Shown here in pieces: positions 12,901-25,084 of a stretch of 64,000 nucleotides of DNA. The stretch is from Holothuria scabra (lineage: Eukaryota; Echinodermata; Holothuroidea; Aspidochirotida; Holothuriidae). Within the stretch, counting starts at the first letter, position 1. The number at the start of each line of letters is the position of its first letter. The notes under the pieces were generated by a model. That model did not search any database. It had not been told where the DNA came from and was given only the letters and a program-made list of their open reading frames with translations. The translations under genes were made by a program, and so were the position numbers. The stretch spans positions 12,747,887 to 12,811,886 of the forward strand of contig CM074195.1 in the NCBI GenBank assembly GCA_037179385.1, given 5' to 3'.

Positions 12901-15900
12901 TACTTTGAGAAACCATGCTCTCTTCTTTTCAAGTTTTAATTTATGGTGCCTCTCACCCTTGCTGACAGATTGAAGTAGTTTTCAATTACATGTATAACAT
13001 ACAGGTAGCCGTCCATCTTGATTTTCCCACTGTTTTTAAAACCTTTACCAATTTATGGAATATATTACAATACTCAACATGAAGATGGACTTTTTGGTGC
13101 ATCTTATTGAGTATAAATACACACTGGTGTACACTACACTGTCACTATGCAATATAATTTTGTGTGAGTCTATTAAAGGATGGCTTCAATGGTTTTTAAA
13201 TTGCAAATTTTCTTTCCACTCAGAGCTACGTATGGTTTATTTCAGATCATTGTGATGATGTTACACTTATGCAGCAAAGCAATTCTGTCAGAGGAGCCAG
13301 CAAGTTGAAATTCCTAGAGCCAGGTGTGGTTATACTACAGGGGCACAGTTTGCCTCTTATGACTAAAAGAATGGAGTTAAAGAGGGAATGTCATGACTCC
13401 AACTAGAAGTAGACTGGTCTGTTTCATAATTCTCTCTTGAGAGCCATATTACATCATATTTCTCCTCAAAGTGTCAAATCTACTACTGTAGGAGCAACTG
13501 TTTGGTTTACTTTAAATATTCAATACATTTAAGTGCTGAAATATTATGAAAGATATTTTGAAAAGAAATAAGAAAATTGTGAGATACAGCCATTGCTTCA
13601 AAATGGGTGGCTGCTCTTGTCCTTTAAGAAACCACAGCTGGTATGGCTTACTAAGTGTGACTCACACATCATGCTGAGTGTGACCAAATTTGGGGAAAAA
13701 GTAGGCCTATACTACAGACAAGTTGACTAACAGTATTTAGACAAATGATACTACTTGTTCTCACAGTAAACAAATATTGTTTACTGTATGTGAAGTTCAG
13801 GTCTGCAAAATTTGTGTGAATTTCGAAAGACTGGACATAATTGCTTTCATACTTTCAAAATTATATCATTTACTCAGATGGTAATTTTCTAAAATAGGAA
13901 TGTTTGCTGTAAGCTTTTCAGTGGAAGGTTAAAAGCTGAGACAAAACAATTAGGAGTGAGTACTTAGAAAAGCCTATTTGTTTCCATAAAGAGCAATTGA
14001 AAGCCATACACTACCAGCCTGTAGAATTTATCATTGGCCTAATGTCATTGATCAGTGCTCAAGATTTTACCCATTTCATCCAAAATCTTTTGATGTACTA
14101 GAGCTGGAGATTACAGACTGAGTAATACTGTATATTTTTATTCCACTGTTAAAAAGGTTTATTCTCTAACCTTTGAAATTTACTGCTTTCAAAGAATATT
14201 TTTACAACCCCAAATAATTGAAAATATTCCTTTCTTGCCTCAAGTCATTTAGAGTACAATAGCTGTTGTTGCTACGGAGATCACAGTATAACCTCCCTTC
14301 AAACAGATCTTATGACTTGTATCACATGTATGTACTGTTAACTGTACACTAACCCATTTGAAATAAGCATGACATTAAGCCACAGACATAAGGGTCACTG
14401 GAAGTAAGCACTGTAGTAGCAAAGTGACTGCCTGTATTCTGTTGCTGTAAAAGGTTGTACTGTATATTCAAGAAGTCATGAGGACTGTTTGTCAAGGGTC
14501 ACAAAATGTCATTATATGGTGTTGTGTTTTTGTCATTTTGCCCCCAGTAATTCATGTTTAAGGAATTTTTCTGGTCTCCAGTGTGAGGTTAAACGATAAG
14601 CTGCATATTTTTAGTTTGACTAGAATGTGATGACTAAAGGTGGTATAAATATACATTTTACCACACTGTTTGCAGTATAGTAATGGACACTGGGTGCAAG
14701 GAGTCAAGTCACACACTGATGACAATGTTGTGCAGCAGGTGTACATTCAGTTCAAGTGTGCAACTTTGATAGCTGGTTGTAAAAGTGTAGAAGCTGTTTT
14801 AAATAACTCGTTCTGTGTGCACTGGACAGTGAAACCATATGAGAAACTTGGAATAAAGAGGGGGAGGGAACATTTGAACTTTTCCTTGAATAAAATTTGT
14901 ACTAAGTGTACTGTATCTCCTTGGCATTGTTCATCAGCTTTTAAACATCTTTGATCCCTCTCTCACCATTACCCCCTGCCCCCCAGCCCTTCAAAAAAAA
15001 ACTTTGATTCAAGAATTAGTTTTGAAAAATGTAAAAATGTCTTCCAGATTTTCATTATCTAAATTTCAAAAAGGATCACAAAATCTTTTTTATCTTCCAG
15101 CACCTTGATTACTATTGTAAACTGTCTTATAAATTTTAAAGGAACTGTGTTCAATTGGCTCCTAATATGTAGAGTAACAATTAAAAGCATATGCTGCTCA
15201 AAAAGACTTTCCAACTACTACTGAAGTATTTAAATGTACATAAATTACTGTGAGCATGAGATCACATTTAAAAGCTGACAGTTCTGTGAAAAGCGTATAC
15301 ATTGCATTTTAAATAAATACAGTATGAACGACTGCACACTGTGCAATGAAGCAAGCAACAGCATGATACTTCATGATAAAAGATATGCTGCAGTTTCAAT
15401 ATTGACCTTTGTAAAGTACAGTAGTTTGTATAGTTACATTGATCAATTGTTGACTGAATGTAAAAGATCATACAATGTAGCACTTAGGTACTGCAGGTTT
15501 TGGTATGGTTTAAAAAGTATTGATACTGTTCAATGTACAATCTTGGTGTAGTGGTTAGGATGCTGGGTATGAACACAGTTTACACTGCAAACAAATGCTG
15601 GCCTGATCTAACAGCGAGGTGCTTGTTTCAATGTTCGTTGGTAAAATTGGTCAATGCAAGTTTCACATCAAGGCATACAATACTCCCTCTTCCCCCACTA
15701 GCCTATGAAAACTAATTTAGATTTTATTTGTTTAGCAGCTTCAAGGGTTTTCTTGGGTATTCTGGCATCTACTGTCCATGGTTTCATACTGAACATTTAA
15801 AAAAACAAAATGATACAATACAAAAATTGTAGCACAGTGTGATTTAAAACAAATTTTCAACTTGTGCAGGAGAGTTAATTGTTACTTGCCAGTGTTCCTG

Positions 15901-16925
15901 TCAGTCTTAAGTGTGTGTGAGTACTAGGGGGGAGGGGTGGTGGATAGGGGATCCCCCTTTTCATTTCCATGAAAATAAAAACGTCAGTGTCTTGGTGTAA
16001 TAAATGGACATCTTTGCAGCAATGTTTGAACAAGTTTGCAACTTGCAACAATGTAGCCTTAAAAACTGTGCAAATTGCCTATTATAGGGGAATTAAAGCA
16101 AGCTTTTGCCTCCCCCTCCTGAACCTAGGTCTGCAGCTTTGGACATGGGCACCATCAATGTGGACTAGGGGTTTGGCAGTAATAAATTCCCCTTCCTTTT
16201 GACTGAGTCTGATTACAATTTAAATACATTGTCACCATCTTCTCTGTAAGAACAATTTATAATTAAAGTCAAGAGGCACAAGTGGATGTATGAAAATGTT
16301 AATTTGATTTCCTGTACAGAAGCCTATAAAAAACATGCAAGGATTTCTTCAAGTTGCCTTGGAAAATTTTTTGTGTGGCCACTTTCATTTTCTGGCTATG
16401 CAAAAATGCATCCTTCCACTACATGCAAAAACTAGAAGGTATTGTACTCTTTGAAAGGACTTACAACTGCAATATTAAATGGCAACCCTGCCAGTCACCA
16501 CAGTGTACTCAGATAACCTTTGACCTCATCCAAAACAATAGGGTTCACCTACTGCACCTAATGATCCACATGCCATCATGAAAAGTGTTGTACTCTTGCA
16601 GAAAGCTACATATTTTTCAGGTTTTGACCTTTAAATTCCAGTGCTGTAAGAACAAGATTCTGTCTCTCAGTGACAATCCAACATCATCAACTGGGTTGTC
16701 GCCAAGCTGGTCAGTGCTGGTTAGGCCCTACCTGGGCTGGCATTTGCCGACAGGCACAGAGCTAAAATTGCTTGCTTCAGACCAGCACAACAATGATCAA
16801 CTTCACCTTGATTTTGGGGAAAAAAATTTATGGTGGTCCTTTGGGCAACCATTTCATTATTTTTAGTTTTCCACAGAGATCATGTGGTTGTCTGTACATT
16901 TTTCACACAAAACAGTTACTGTATT
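9910..16925. other. Non-genic AT-rich DNA with repeat copies
   Basis: Holds a diverged copy of the 24.2-kb repeat (10860-11000), a copy of the 7.7-kb repeat (11340-11430) and a TTAA MITE (13377-13627). At about 12523 a long pyrimidine tract ends in CACAG followed by DWQIPKPGSFGNSMF, a possible but unsupported exon. At 15545-15640 a tRNA-like A-box (TAGTGGTTAGGATGC) hints at a SINE relic. No convincing gene. Confidence 0.5.
13377..13627. mobile_element. TTAA MITE, family of 24.75 kb, copy 1
   Basis: TTAA at both ends. The right end GCTCTTGTCCTTTAA mirrors the left end of the 24744 copy (TTAAAGGGCAAGAGC). The interior shares ATTATGAAAGATATTTTGAA and GCTTCAAAATGGGT with 24898-24990 and with a fragment at 7980-8045. 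Confidence 0.6.
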
Positions 16926-16929
16926 GTGC

Positions 16930-17446
16930 TAGGGCTGCCACGATAACCATTTTTCATTTATCGATATCGTCAGTATTTCCGCGACGATATCGCGATATCG
17001 CGCATTAAGTCTTAACATTTTCCATCAGCGCCAAGGAATTAGCAAAAAAGTTGTTTATTGCATGCAGCCACTACTGACATACCAAAAGTTAGGGGAGATT
17101 GATTATGTGTGCATGTAGCAATATTGATTGTGCAGAAGAACTCTTCACAAGTCTGGAACATATGTGAGCTGTTACAATATTCATTGTATGCATTTTGAAA
17201 CAGCTTCCGATTTTATATCATGTTTTCTTGTGGTGGGTTAAGTGCAGTTTTTCACTTTTTGTGACATCATAAATTATGATCATTTCAGGTTACTGACTTA
17301 AGACAATAAAAAAGGGGGGATTTCACAGTGGTTTAGTCATTTATTTGATTTGTTGCGATATCACATCTTGACAAAACATTGGTCGATATCGTCGGGGCAA
17401 AACTGTATCGACGATATCGCGATATCGCAATATCGTGGCAGCCCTA
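16930..17446. mobile_element. hAT-like MITE, 517 bp, exact 8-bp target duplication
   Basis: Ends TAGGGCTGCCACGATA and its reverse complement, flanked by TATTGTGC at 16922-16929 and 17447-17454. Subterminal regions are packed with CGATATCG words. An 8-bp duplication with TAGGG ends is the hAT pattern. No transposase. Confidence 0.9.
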
Positions 17447-17786
17447 TATTGTGCCCATGTATTATTTATTGGTTTGACTATTAAAGAAGAAAAAGATGTG
17501 ATGTTGTGAGACAAAAACACTAAAGGGTGAAATGTTGTATGAACAGATAAAAGCAAGCTGCTATTTTATTCATTCTTACGGAGCGAAAATTGGTTTTCGA
17601 CAGGTCTGACAACCAACTTTCAACTTCTGGTACAAGTCCATATGGAATTTCAGTTATCCCAGACAATTCAACAACCATGAAAATCTAGCCCTGACTTCAG
17701 ACTTCAGAAACACACTTATAAAAATCACATTCTGGATAGATGAAACTGTGAAAACATTGAACATGTACCCTTTGACCATTAACTAT

Positions 17787-18169
17787 TAGGGCTGTGAACG
17801 TGTAGCCATTAATCGCTAAACCATTGCATGTAGAATAAACCTTTAGTACAAAGCTACAAGCGATAAATCGCAAAACATGTTTTTGACGGTTTTTTATCCA
17901 TTTGTATACTCTGATGATCCCTGATTTTTGTTACAGTAAATGAAACATTCTGGGCATATTTGAACCTTGGAGGCTTCAAAGTTTCAGAATAATTTGGTTT
18001 TACCATGTGAGATAACAACTATTATTGTTTCTGCATTACAATCATTATCAATCACTACATACTGAAATAATTTTTTTTTTTGTGATAAGGTAATCCGGAT
18101 TAATCGCTAAACGATCGCAAATTTTTGAGGTTAAACATTTAGTTATTTTGCTAAACGTTCACAGCCCTA
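17787..18169. mobile_element. hAT-like MITE, 383 bp
   Basis: Ends TAGGGCTGTGAACGT and ACGTTCACAGCCCTA, flanked by TTAACTAT and TTAACTAA (7 of 8 match). It carries two direct copies of TTAATCGCTAAAC near the ends. Not closely similar inside to the neighbour at 16930, though the outer TAGGGCTG is shared. Confidence 0.8.
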
Positions 18170-19018
18170 TTAACTAAGCCAGCAAATAATCATGCAAATC
18201 TGATTATGAGCATTATGAATTTGCAATACTTGATGAAATGCTTTGAAATCATAACACACCCATGTTATATAGGGGTATATTCATTTAATTCAAAGCACCA
18301 GCACACATGTACATTCTGTACTGTAGAAACTGTATTGAACAGCCACACTGACCTAGCCTATGGGGTAAATTCCACGGGGGTCCAGTGAGACACATTTGCC
18401 AGATTAGGAAATCAACCGGCACTTAAACTGGGCTTGTGACCACATAAGTACTGCATCAACTTTGAAAAGAATCCTTCATTTTCGCCAATTTTCGTCAATT
18501 TCTTAAAATTTCCTCCTCTTTTGCCATTTCAGTTCTGGTGACTTCGGGTAATTTTTCACCTCTTTCAAAAATGATAATGGTTCATTTCTTCAGTTTTGTA
18601 CTAAAATTAAATTGGTTTCAACATCCAGTAACATCACAGGACCTCAAACCTTCACCCAACAACAGTGACCAAAATAAAAACTTCTTCCTCTCAATATAAA
18701 GTAAATTCCATTATCCACCATTTCTCTCTGTAGATACAGGTATTGTATGGTGTTTACAAGTTACTGTAACATATAGACAGATCCACACACTCCATGATGG
18801 CAGAATACTGTACAATTCTGTTAATACCTTTTACCTTGGGCACAGACTCTATAGAAACTGTAATTTTGCACTTCATGAATACACTTCATGGAATAAAGTA
18901 TTAGCATTTATGCAAATTTGTAACATGGAAAGAGGGACCATGAGATACTATCTTCTTCTACTAACACATAACTTGGCACACTGGTGTAGCCCAGAGATCT
19001 GAAACACACAGTGAGGTG

Positions 19019-19604
19019 TGGGGTTGGGCGGTACAACTAATAAAATGTGACTTAAGCATTCCGCTGGCAATGAAACAAGGGTGTGTTCGGGGATGGTTCC
19101 TATTGGGCTATAGCGCCACCTACAGAAGACATTGCCAGATAGTATTCCGCGGTAAATGGAACAGTCCATTTGTGGAACAGGTGAGGTAAGTAGGAGTGAA
19201 GTAGATTATTGATTATAGATTATTGGTACCGCTGTTTTTAAACACACTTAACTAGTATTGAGGCAGTACCGGTTCTCAACTCCTGGGTAGGGAAGTCATG
19301 TGGGAAGGAACCTAAGCCATTCATGGCCCCCATGTTATCCTGCACATTAACGCATCTGGGTGTTTGATTGGGTACATTACTGTGCAGGACCCTCTGCTCT
19401 AAATGTTTGTGTAAATATTTTAATCATCCACACATTCTAACAGTTATTTTTGTCAGCGAATACAATGAGTACTAGTAATTTTTTTCAAGTACCATATTTT
19501 CTCAAGAGCCTGTATTAGTACCACACCAAATATCTTCAGTATTTTCAATACCTGTACCTCTAGTACCAGTATTGATGCCAGTACCAGTATACCGCCCAAC
19601 ACTA
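19019..19604. mobile_element. hAT-like element, 586 bp
   Basis: Left GTTGGGCGGTAC and right GTATACCGCCCAAC are inverted, flanked by GTGAGGTG at 19011-19018 and 19605-19612. The interior has repeated GTACC/GGTAC words. No open reading frame of note. Confidence 0.7.
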
Positions 19605-19944
19605 GTGAGGTGAATGCATTCCTTACCCAAGTTGTAGCATGAAGTGCTCCCTGGATACTTCCAAGGTTATAGTAACACAAAATGGCTCCTACAAGTGATT
19701 TAAATTCTTGGTCAAACCATGTAATGGCAATACTACAGTCAGAAATGAAACTTCCCTTATCTCACTGTGTCAATTTGAATTGTAAAAGTGAGACTTTAAC
19801 TGATGTTTCACTGTACTTTTATTCAGGCTTCTGTGCTTTTTCTCACTTCCAACGTTCTCCTTCTTTGACAAAGGATGGTATGGGATTCCCCTATCTCTGC
19901 ACATGTATCTGCCACCGTTTATAACTGCAGATTCTGTTCCAATA

Positions 19945-20020
19945 CAGTAGCAAATTGGCCTAAACATGTTATTGAGGAAAGGGATGCTGTTTCTGAATGG
20001 GAACTGGTAGTGGACAAGTG
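19945..20020 (+). CDS. Candidate internal coding exon, unidentified
   Basis: After an acceptor-like AACTGCAG (about 19928) the plus strand reads through VANWPKHVIEERDAVSEWEL and VVDK to a consensus donor GACAA/GTGAGTAAA at about 20020. The codons look protein-like and the splice sites fit, but no neighbouring exon or homologue was recognised. Confidence 0.25.
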
Positions 20021-20029
20021 AGTAAATTT

Positions 20030-22200
20030 TCTTTTGATTTTACTGAACAACATGTGTAAATGACTCGAGACCATCCTAAATAATTCCTGCTGACACCAGA
20101 ACTGAATGCTATGTACAGCACAGTGCAAAGCAGTGAGACACATCAAATTCATTTGTACTCAGAAACAGCACGCCAGTAGCCAGCCCATTGAGGGGTGGGT
20201 CTTTTTTCGAAGATGTTGACCTTTTTCCATAAACAGAGATGGCTGGCGCGTGCCGTAAGCATGCAGTTGCTAGGGTGCCAGGGCATACTTCCCCAGAAAA
20301 GTTTGAAATCTGCAGATCTCCTGCAATGTGGAGCATTTCTGAACACAACAGAAGTCCTTTTTACCCAGTTATTCCACACAGTACACCACTGTTTGAGAAA
20401 AAAAATCATACATGTAATCTGAAATGTTTTATCTTCCTGCTAAAAGTAAATGGAAATTCATCCTCAATATGTCACGATAGAAAATATTTCATAGCTGACC
20501 CTGCAAACACAGAGTTGGAAAAATGGACCTCCCTCAAGTTGGGGTTGGTCGTTCGAACGCTGCAACCCCCCCTTGCTACAGGCCTGTTCAGTAGGGGTAG
20601 TTTACCCAGCTTATAACCCGAAAGCTGTTTTAAAAAGTGCTGGCAAATTTTCATTGTTTTGAAGCAGTTTCTCTCAATTTAAACTCTTACTGCTATTTTA
20701 AATCAAATTATTAAATATTCAATCCATACAAAACAAATTCATTTCTCTTTTGTGAAACACAGAATCACTTTAAAATTCTCACTCCAACAATAGTTGTACT
20801 GTGAGTAGGGGGAATTTTTGGGTGGATGTGCCATTTGACAAGGTGTCACTGTATTGTATCAATTGTATCCTTTGTTAGGGTTGGGATTAGGTTAGGGATT
20901 AGGGCTATTGGTTAGCCAATTAGGAAATTTCGTGTTAAACAGTGCACATTGCGCTGAATTGCCCTGAACAATGATTGCATTTGGAAAAATTCAACATGTA
21001 TATCAATTAAAATTTGTTTATGTTTGACATAAGGGTAAGCTAAGGTTGAAAACACATGCAAAAAACAATTCCGCTACTTTTATTCCTTCCTGAATAATAT
21101 CATGCACATATTCATTCAGTTTTTACATTCTGACATCAATCACAGGGCACCTTATGGGGCTTTTACAGTCCTCCTTTGCCCTTTAACCTGTTATGTTATG
21201 TTATGTTAAAGTCAAGATATCACCAGCATGATGTTGATTAACAAAAATAGTTGATCAGAATTGACCACATACTCTCAACCCATAAAAAGAGCAATCAATT
21301 TTGCTAGATGAATTTTTTCTCCCTGTTCTATTCAGCAACACTAAGTAGTTGGCCTTTCTCTTTAGGCAAAGGAGTCCTCAAGCTTGGATAGTCTGCTAAT
21401 GTATAATGTACCAGCCCACGGGGTTTTCTATACATGAGCCCTTAACATTCAGCTTTATGACAACTTAGTAAAAACAACCATTGCCGATAATCCCAGAAAA
21501 GAGCAACATGTGATTAACTGCACTCCCTCTTTCCTTATCACAGTATACTGTAACAGTTATAGATGTTCTTTGTAAGCTTGCAAATGCTGTAACAATCCTA
21601 TCATGCATGACATTACAAAAGGCACCATCACAATGAGCCAGACAAACAACACATAGACTACACGTAATTCCATATGCACAGTGAAATTCTCCACTCCATA
21701 GCGTCACAATTTCATATAAATAAAATCACCAAAACACTAACAAAATGCCAAAGCTCATCCTACAGGGGCTTTCCCTTCCAATGTCTTAGTGTTAGTAAAA
21801 CTGTCAATAAATTTAGTCTGAAAGTTATTCTGGACAACAAACGTAATGCGTGAACTCGGGGTTTTTCATGATACCGGCTTAGGTACAGTACATCACAGTG
21901 TAATGTATCCGTACACGTTAGGCACGTATAACGTGTACGACTGAGGGAACCACAACAAGTTCGTTCGACTCTTTGCCAACATTTTTCCATTCTAAATTTG
22001 TCTTAGATGCACTACCTACTGCTTTGAAACAAATACAACCATCGAACAAAGTAACATTTGAGAATGAAATTACATGTTGGGATTACCATAAATATTTTGG
22101 AAAATATGTTAATCACTATGAGAACATTCTGCATTTTTAAAAGTTTGGGGTTTTAAACAAAAATGTAGCGACTTGCACTGGCAAAGCACTGAAAAAGCTG
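20030..22200. other. Non-genic DNA
   Basis: No supported gene. Includes the LINE 3' fragment at 21141, a short run of TTAGG-like words (20875-20910) and a CpG rise toward 22200. Open frames here lack splice context. Confidence 0.45.
21141..21210 (+). mobile_element. Severely 5'-truncated copy of the same CR1-like LINE 3' end
   Basis: GGGCACCTTATGGGGCTTTT, CCTCCTTTGCCC and CCTGTTATGTTATGTTATGTTA match the 26.2-kb 3' end. Only about 70 bp remain, as expected of aborted target-primed reverse transcription. Confidence 0.75.
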
Positions 22201-22211
22201 GAGTGTCTTAC

Positions 22212-22319
22212 AATTTTTTCCATTGGCTCTGTCATTTTCTCAGACGAATGTTTCGACTTCTTACGGGACTTTCTCTTCTCTTTAGAGTCCCCTGTTCTTC
22301 TTTTCACTCCTTTCGGCAT
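22212..22319 (-). CDS. Candidate first coding exon of an unidentified lysine-rich protein
   Basis: ATG at 22319 opens exactly 36 codons (MPKGVKRRTGDSKEKRKS..., ending MTEPMEKI) before a strong donor ATT/GTAAGA at 22211-22206, phase 0. The peptide is very basic, with nuclear-localisation-like KRR and RKKSK clusters. It lies next to the CpG-richer stretch that may also drive the fumarase gene in the other direction. No downstream exon was recognised, so this could be a first exon of a gene extending to lower coordinates, or chance. The family is unknown. Confidence 0.35.
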
Positions 22320-22540
22320 CTTGGATGATGATATAGTACAATTTTAGCCTAAAAAATGTAAACAGAACCCGGCATACCACGCGGACAAAGAAACCTTTCT
22401 GAAATCATTCCCGCAAGATCTCAAGTTTGACCTAAGCCAATTTACATATGATCTTTCACACGCATCGACCTTTTTCCTCACAGCCTGTGCAATTCAGTCG
22501 TTTGTACTAAAAATATTCGTTGCATACATTGTTGAGCTCA

Positions 22541-22643
22541 CTGAGTTCGCCAGTACAGTGTCTAACAAACCCCGAAATTGTTGTACAGGCGGGAAAGTAA
22601 CTCCGTGACAAGTTGAGATTTCTTTCTCGGAGCTAGGGAAAGT
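22541..22643 (+). promoter_or_regulatory. Possible 5' untranslated exon and promoter region for the fumarase gene
   Basis: The sequence AGGGAAA/GTAAGTT at 22643/22644 is a near-consensus splice donor on the plus strand, in a stretch locally richer in CpG than its surroundings (about 22330-22750). The ATG of the fumarase gene sits immediately after an acceptor-like TTTTTGTAG at 26945. Joining the two would give a 4.3-kb first intron. The 5' boundary given here is arbitrary. Inference only; transcript data would decide. Confidence 0.3.
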
Positions 22644-23360
22644 AAGTTACATATGAAAGATGAATTCTGAGGCTTTGGGGAATTTTTCTCTCAATCCGAA
22701 CCTAAGCATTCGATATTCATTTTGGGTAGAACTTTCCGTAGTAGGTAGCGTCTCATATTCAAAACTGTTAGTACCGGTTTCGCAAAATGGATTCATTCAT
22801 GATCATAATATGTAGTCTAGGCCATCCTTAGCTTACAGTAGACCTCAAACAGGGCTGTGTAGTCTGTTCGTTCCTCTCACAACACAACCCTTGCGTGGAT
22901 ACACTTAACAACCGTATTCACTTGAGTCTACGGGGCATTCCGAATGGTATAAAATATGTATTGTTACAGAAATCAAAGATGATATTATGATTATGAAGAC
23001 AGCTAAGCAGGTGGAGCATCCCGTTTGCCCTGTTATGGGCAAAATTGGCAGTGAAAATTAGGCCATTCTTTGATGAGACTTTGTGAATATCTTTTCTGGA
23101 AAGGTAAATGCGGTGCCAGAGATCATCTGTGTGAAGTTTGGTGAGAATATTTTGTTACTTGGGGACGCATGAGGTGACGTTCTGTGGGCATCCTGGCTAG
23201 TGACTACAGTTGTTAAGTGCATCTGCGCAAGGGCTGTCTTGTGAGAGTTTTTCATATTGTTTATACAATTCTGTCACAATTGCAATGCTCTTCCAGCAGC
23301 ACCAGCTTCCTTATTTTGTCCGTTTGTTGTATGTAAATTGTAAACAGAACTGGTCTGATT

Positions 23361-23632
23361 CAGTGGCGTCACAACAGGTGGGTGTAGGGGGGCGCAGAAT
23401 ACTCAACTTGCGCCCCCATGCTGAACAATTGCCCATGTTTGATGTCATTCTATGCCCAATTTGTCGAAGGGGCTAATGCTACTCATTATTTTTTCTTCCA
23501 CTTTCTCTCAATTATCTGACATCCCTATTTTGGCCACAAAATTTCTTTCCAAGCAAAGCCGTATTTTGTGCCCCCCTGGAAACATAGGGGGGTGCAGCTG
23601 CCCCTCCCTGACCCCCCCTTGTGACGCAACTG
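23361..23632. mobile_element. hAT-like MITE, 272 bp, exact 8-bp target duplication
   Basis: Ends CAGTGGCGTCACAA and TTGTGACGCAACTG, flanked by GTCTGATT at 23353-23360 and 23633-23640. Contains G- and C-rich blocks that pair with each other (GTAGGGGGGCGCAG with CCCCCCTGG). Confidence 0.85.
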
Positions 23633-24230
23633 GTCTGATTTCAAAACCCCCCTTTTTTGTGTTTCTGTCGGAATCCCTGAAGTTTAGACTGTACAGAGAA
23701 AATGTTTTCAATACAAGCAAACACAACACCATCTACAGTACCATTCAAGTAGCTTCTGAACCAATTAAAAGCTACCACTTACACCTTTATCAAAGTGTAA
23801 GCGATTCAGTAGTAGGTCATGGTCAATAGCATCAAATCAAAAATAGTGCAGTAGTCATGCAGGTCTAAGCCCTAGTCCTTGAACATGACTCTATACTACA
23901 TTAACTTTGTTTTACTCTGCACCAGTTCCAGCAACAGTACACAAGAGGTGACATTGGATAAGTAGAGTTTCCACATTTTGAAGTTTACTTTCCTGGGATA
24001 AATTTCAAGATCTTTCCTTAACTTGTGTCCCATTTTGATGTTAACAGATTTAAAAGAGAAGTTTTACCTCCAGTACCTTGTTGAGGTGATATCTTCCTTC
24101 CATTGTATACATTTTTCCTTTGAAGCCTGAAAATTTACAAAGATATGACATTTTGGTTCACTGTTTGCATTGCTCCTCTGCATGTGATTTTTACACTTAA
24201 CCCTTGTTCATGTTCAAAAAGAGTGCATGC

Positions 24231-24530
24231 TTAAAGGCCCAATTCTCTCACCCCAAAAAGTACCAATTCTCCTAACTTTCTTACTTAGCCCTCCCACAAT
24301 TGTCTGAAATTCATCCTCAACCAGACACAATTGCAGTTTATTGCTTCAGGGTGAGCATAGAAAAGCTTAACTTATAATCAAAACACTCACAGTACAATTC
24401 ATGCTGTGTACTACAGGCTTTGGTACTCTGCATTGTGTGAATTAGCTGTCAATCAAATAGCTGAGCCGATTGAGAATTTCTGAAAACCGGTACAAGAATT
24501 GTAGTTTGGGGAGAGAGGGTTGACCCTTTA
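24231..24530. mobile_element. TTAA/TA MITE, about 300 bp, copy A
   Basis: Left AAAGGCCCAATTCTCTC and right GAGAGAGGGTTGACCCTTT are imperfect inverted repeats. The core ATTCATCCTCAACCAGACAC, then TTATTGCTTCAGGGTGAG, recurs at 33763-34195, 58876-60048 and in a diverged form at 10860-11000. Confidence 0.7.
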
Positions 24531-24743
24531 TGTCCTGTGATTGCCTTAGCATTACAGTCAATTTTAAACTTCAGATTCCCCTTCTTCCTTCCCTTAATTT
24601 GAAGAAGACAGAACAAGAAATTTGAATGTTGTGACAAAGATCATTCATGGCAAGTATGGTACAGTAGTTACAGGTGATTATTTGAAACTGTGTAGAGCTG
24701 CAAGTTGTCACCATGACACCATCCAGCATAGCATCCTGTTTTC

Positions 24744-25007
24744 TTAAAGGGCAAGAGCAGTCAACCCAACTTGGAGTAGTGTAGTAGACTGTCCTGTTTC
24801 ATGATTGGCTGTTTAGAGTCATGTGGCAACATTGGTTCCCTTGAAAAATGAAATTTACTGCTTGGTTTACCCAGAATATGCAATACTGAAGTTTAAAAAT
24901 ATGATGAAAAATACTTTGAAGAGAAATAAGAAGATAAATAAGGAAATAATTGTGATGTTTAGCTGTTGCTTCAAAATAAGTTCAGGGTGACTACTCTTAA
25001 CCTTTAA
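24744..25007. mobile_element. TTAA MITE, copy 2 of the 13.4-kb family
   Basis: TTAAAGGGCAAGAGCAGTC on the left and ACTACTCTTAACCTTTAA on the right. The interior at 24846-24903 is an inverted copy of 25037-25090, which lies just outside its right end. Confidence 0.65.
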
Positions 25008-25084
25008 GCAGTATTACCAAAGATGGTGTACGGAGTAGATATTTTTAAACTTCAGTATTGCATATTCAGGGTAAACCAAGCAGT

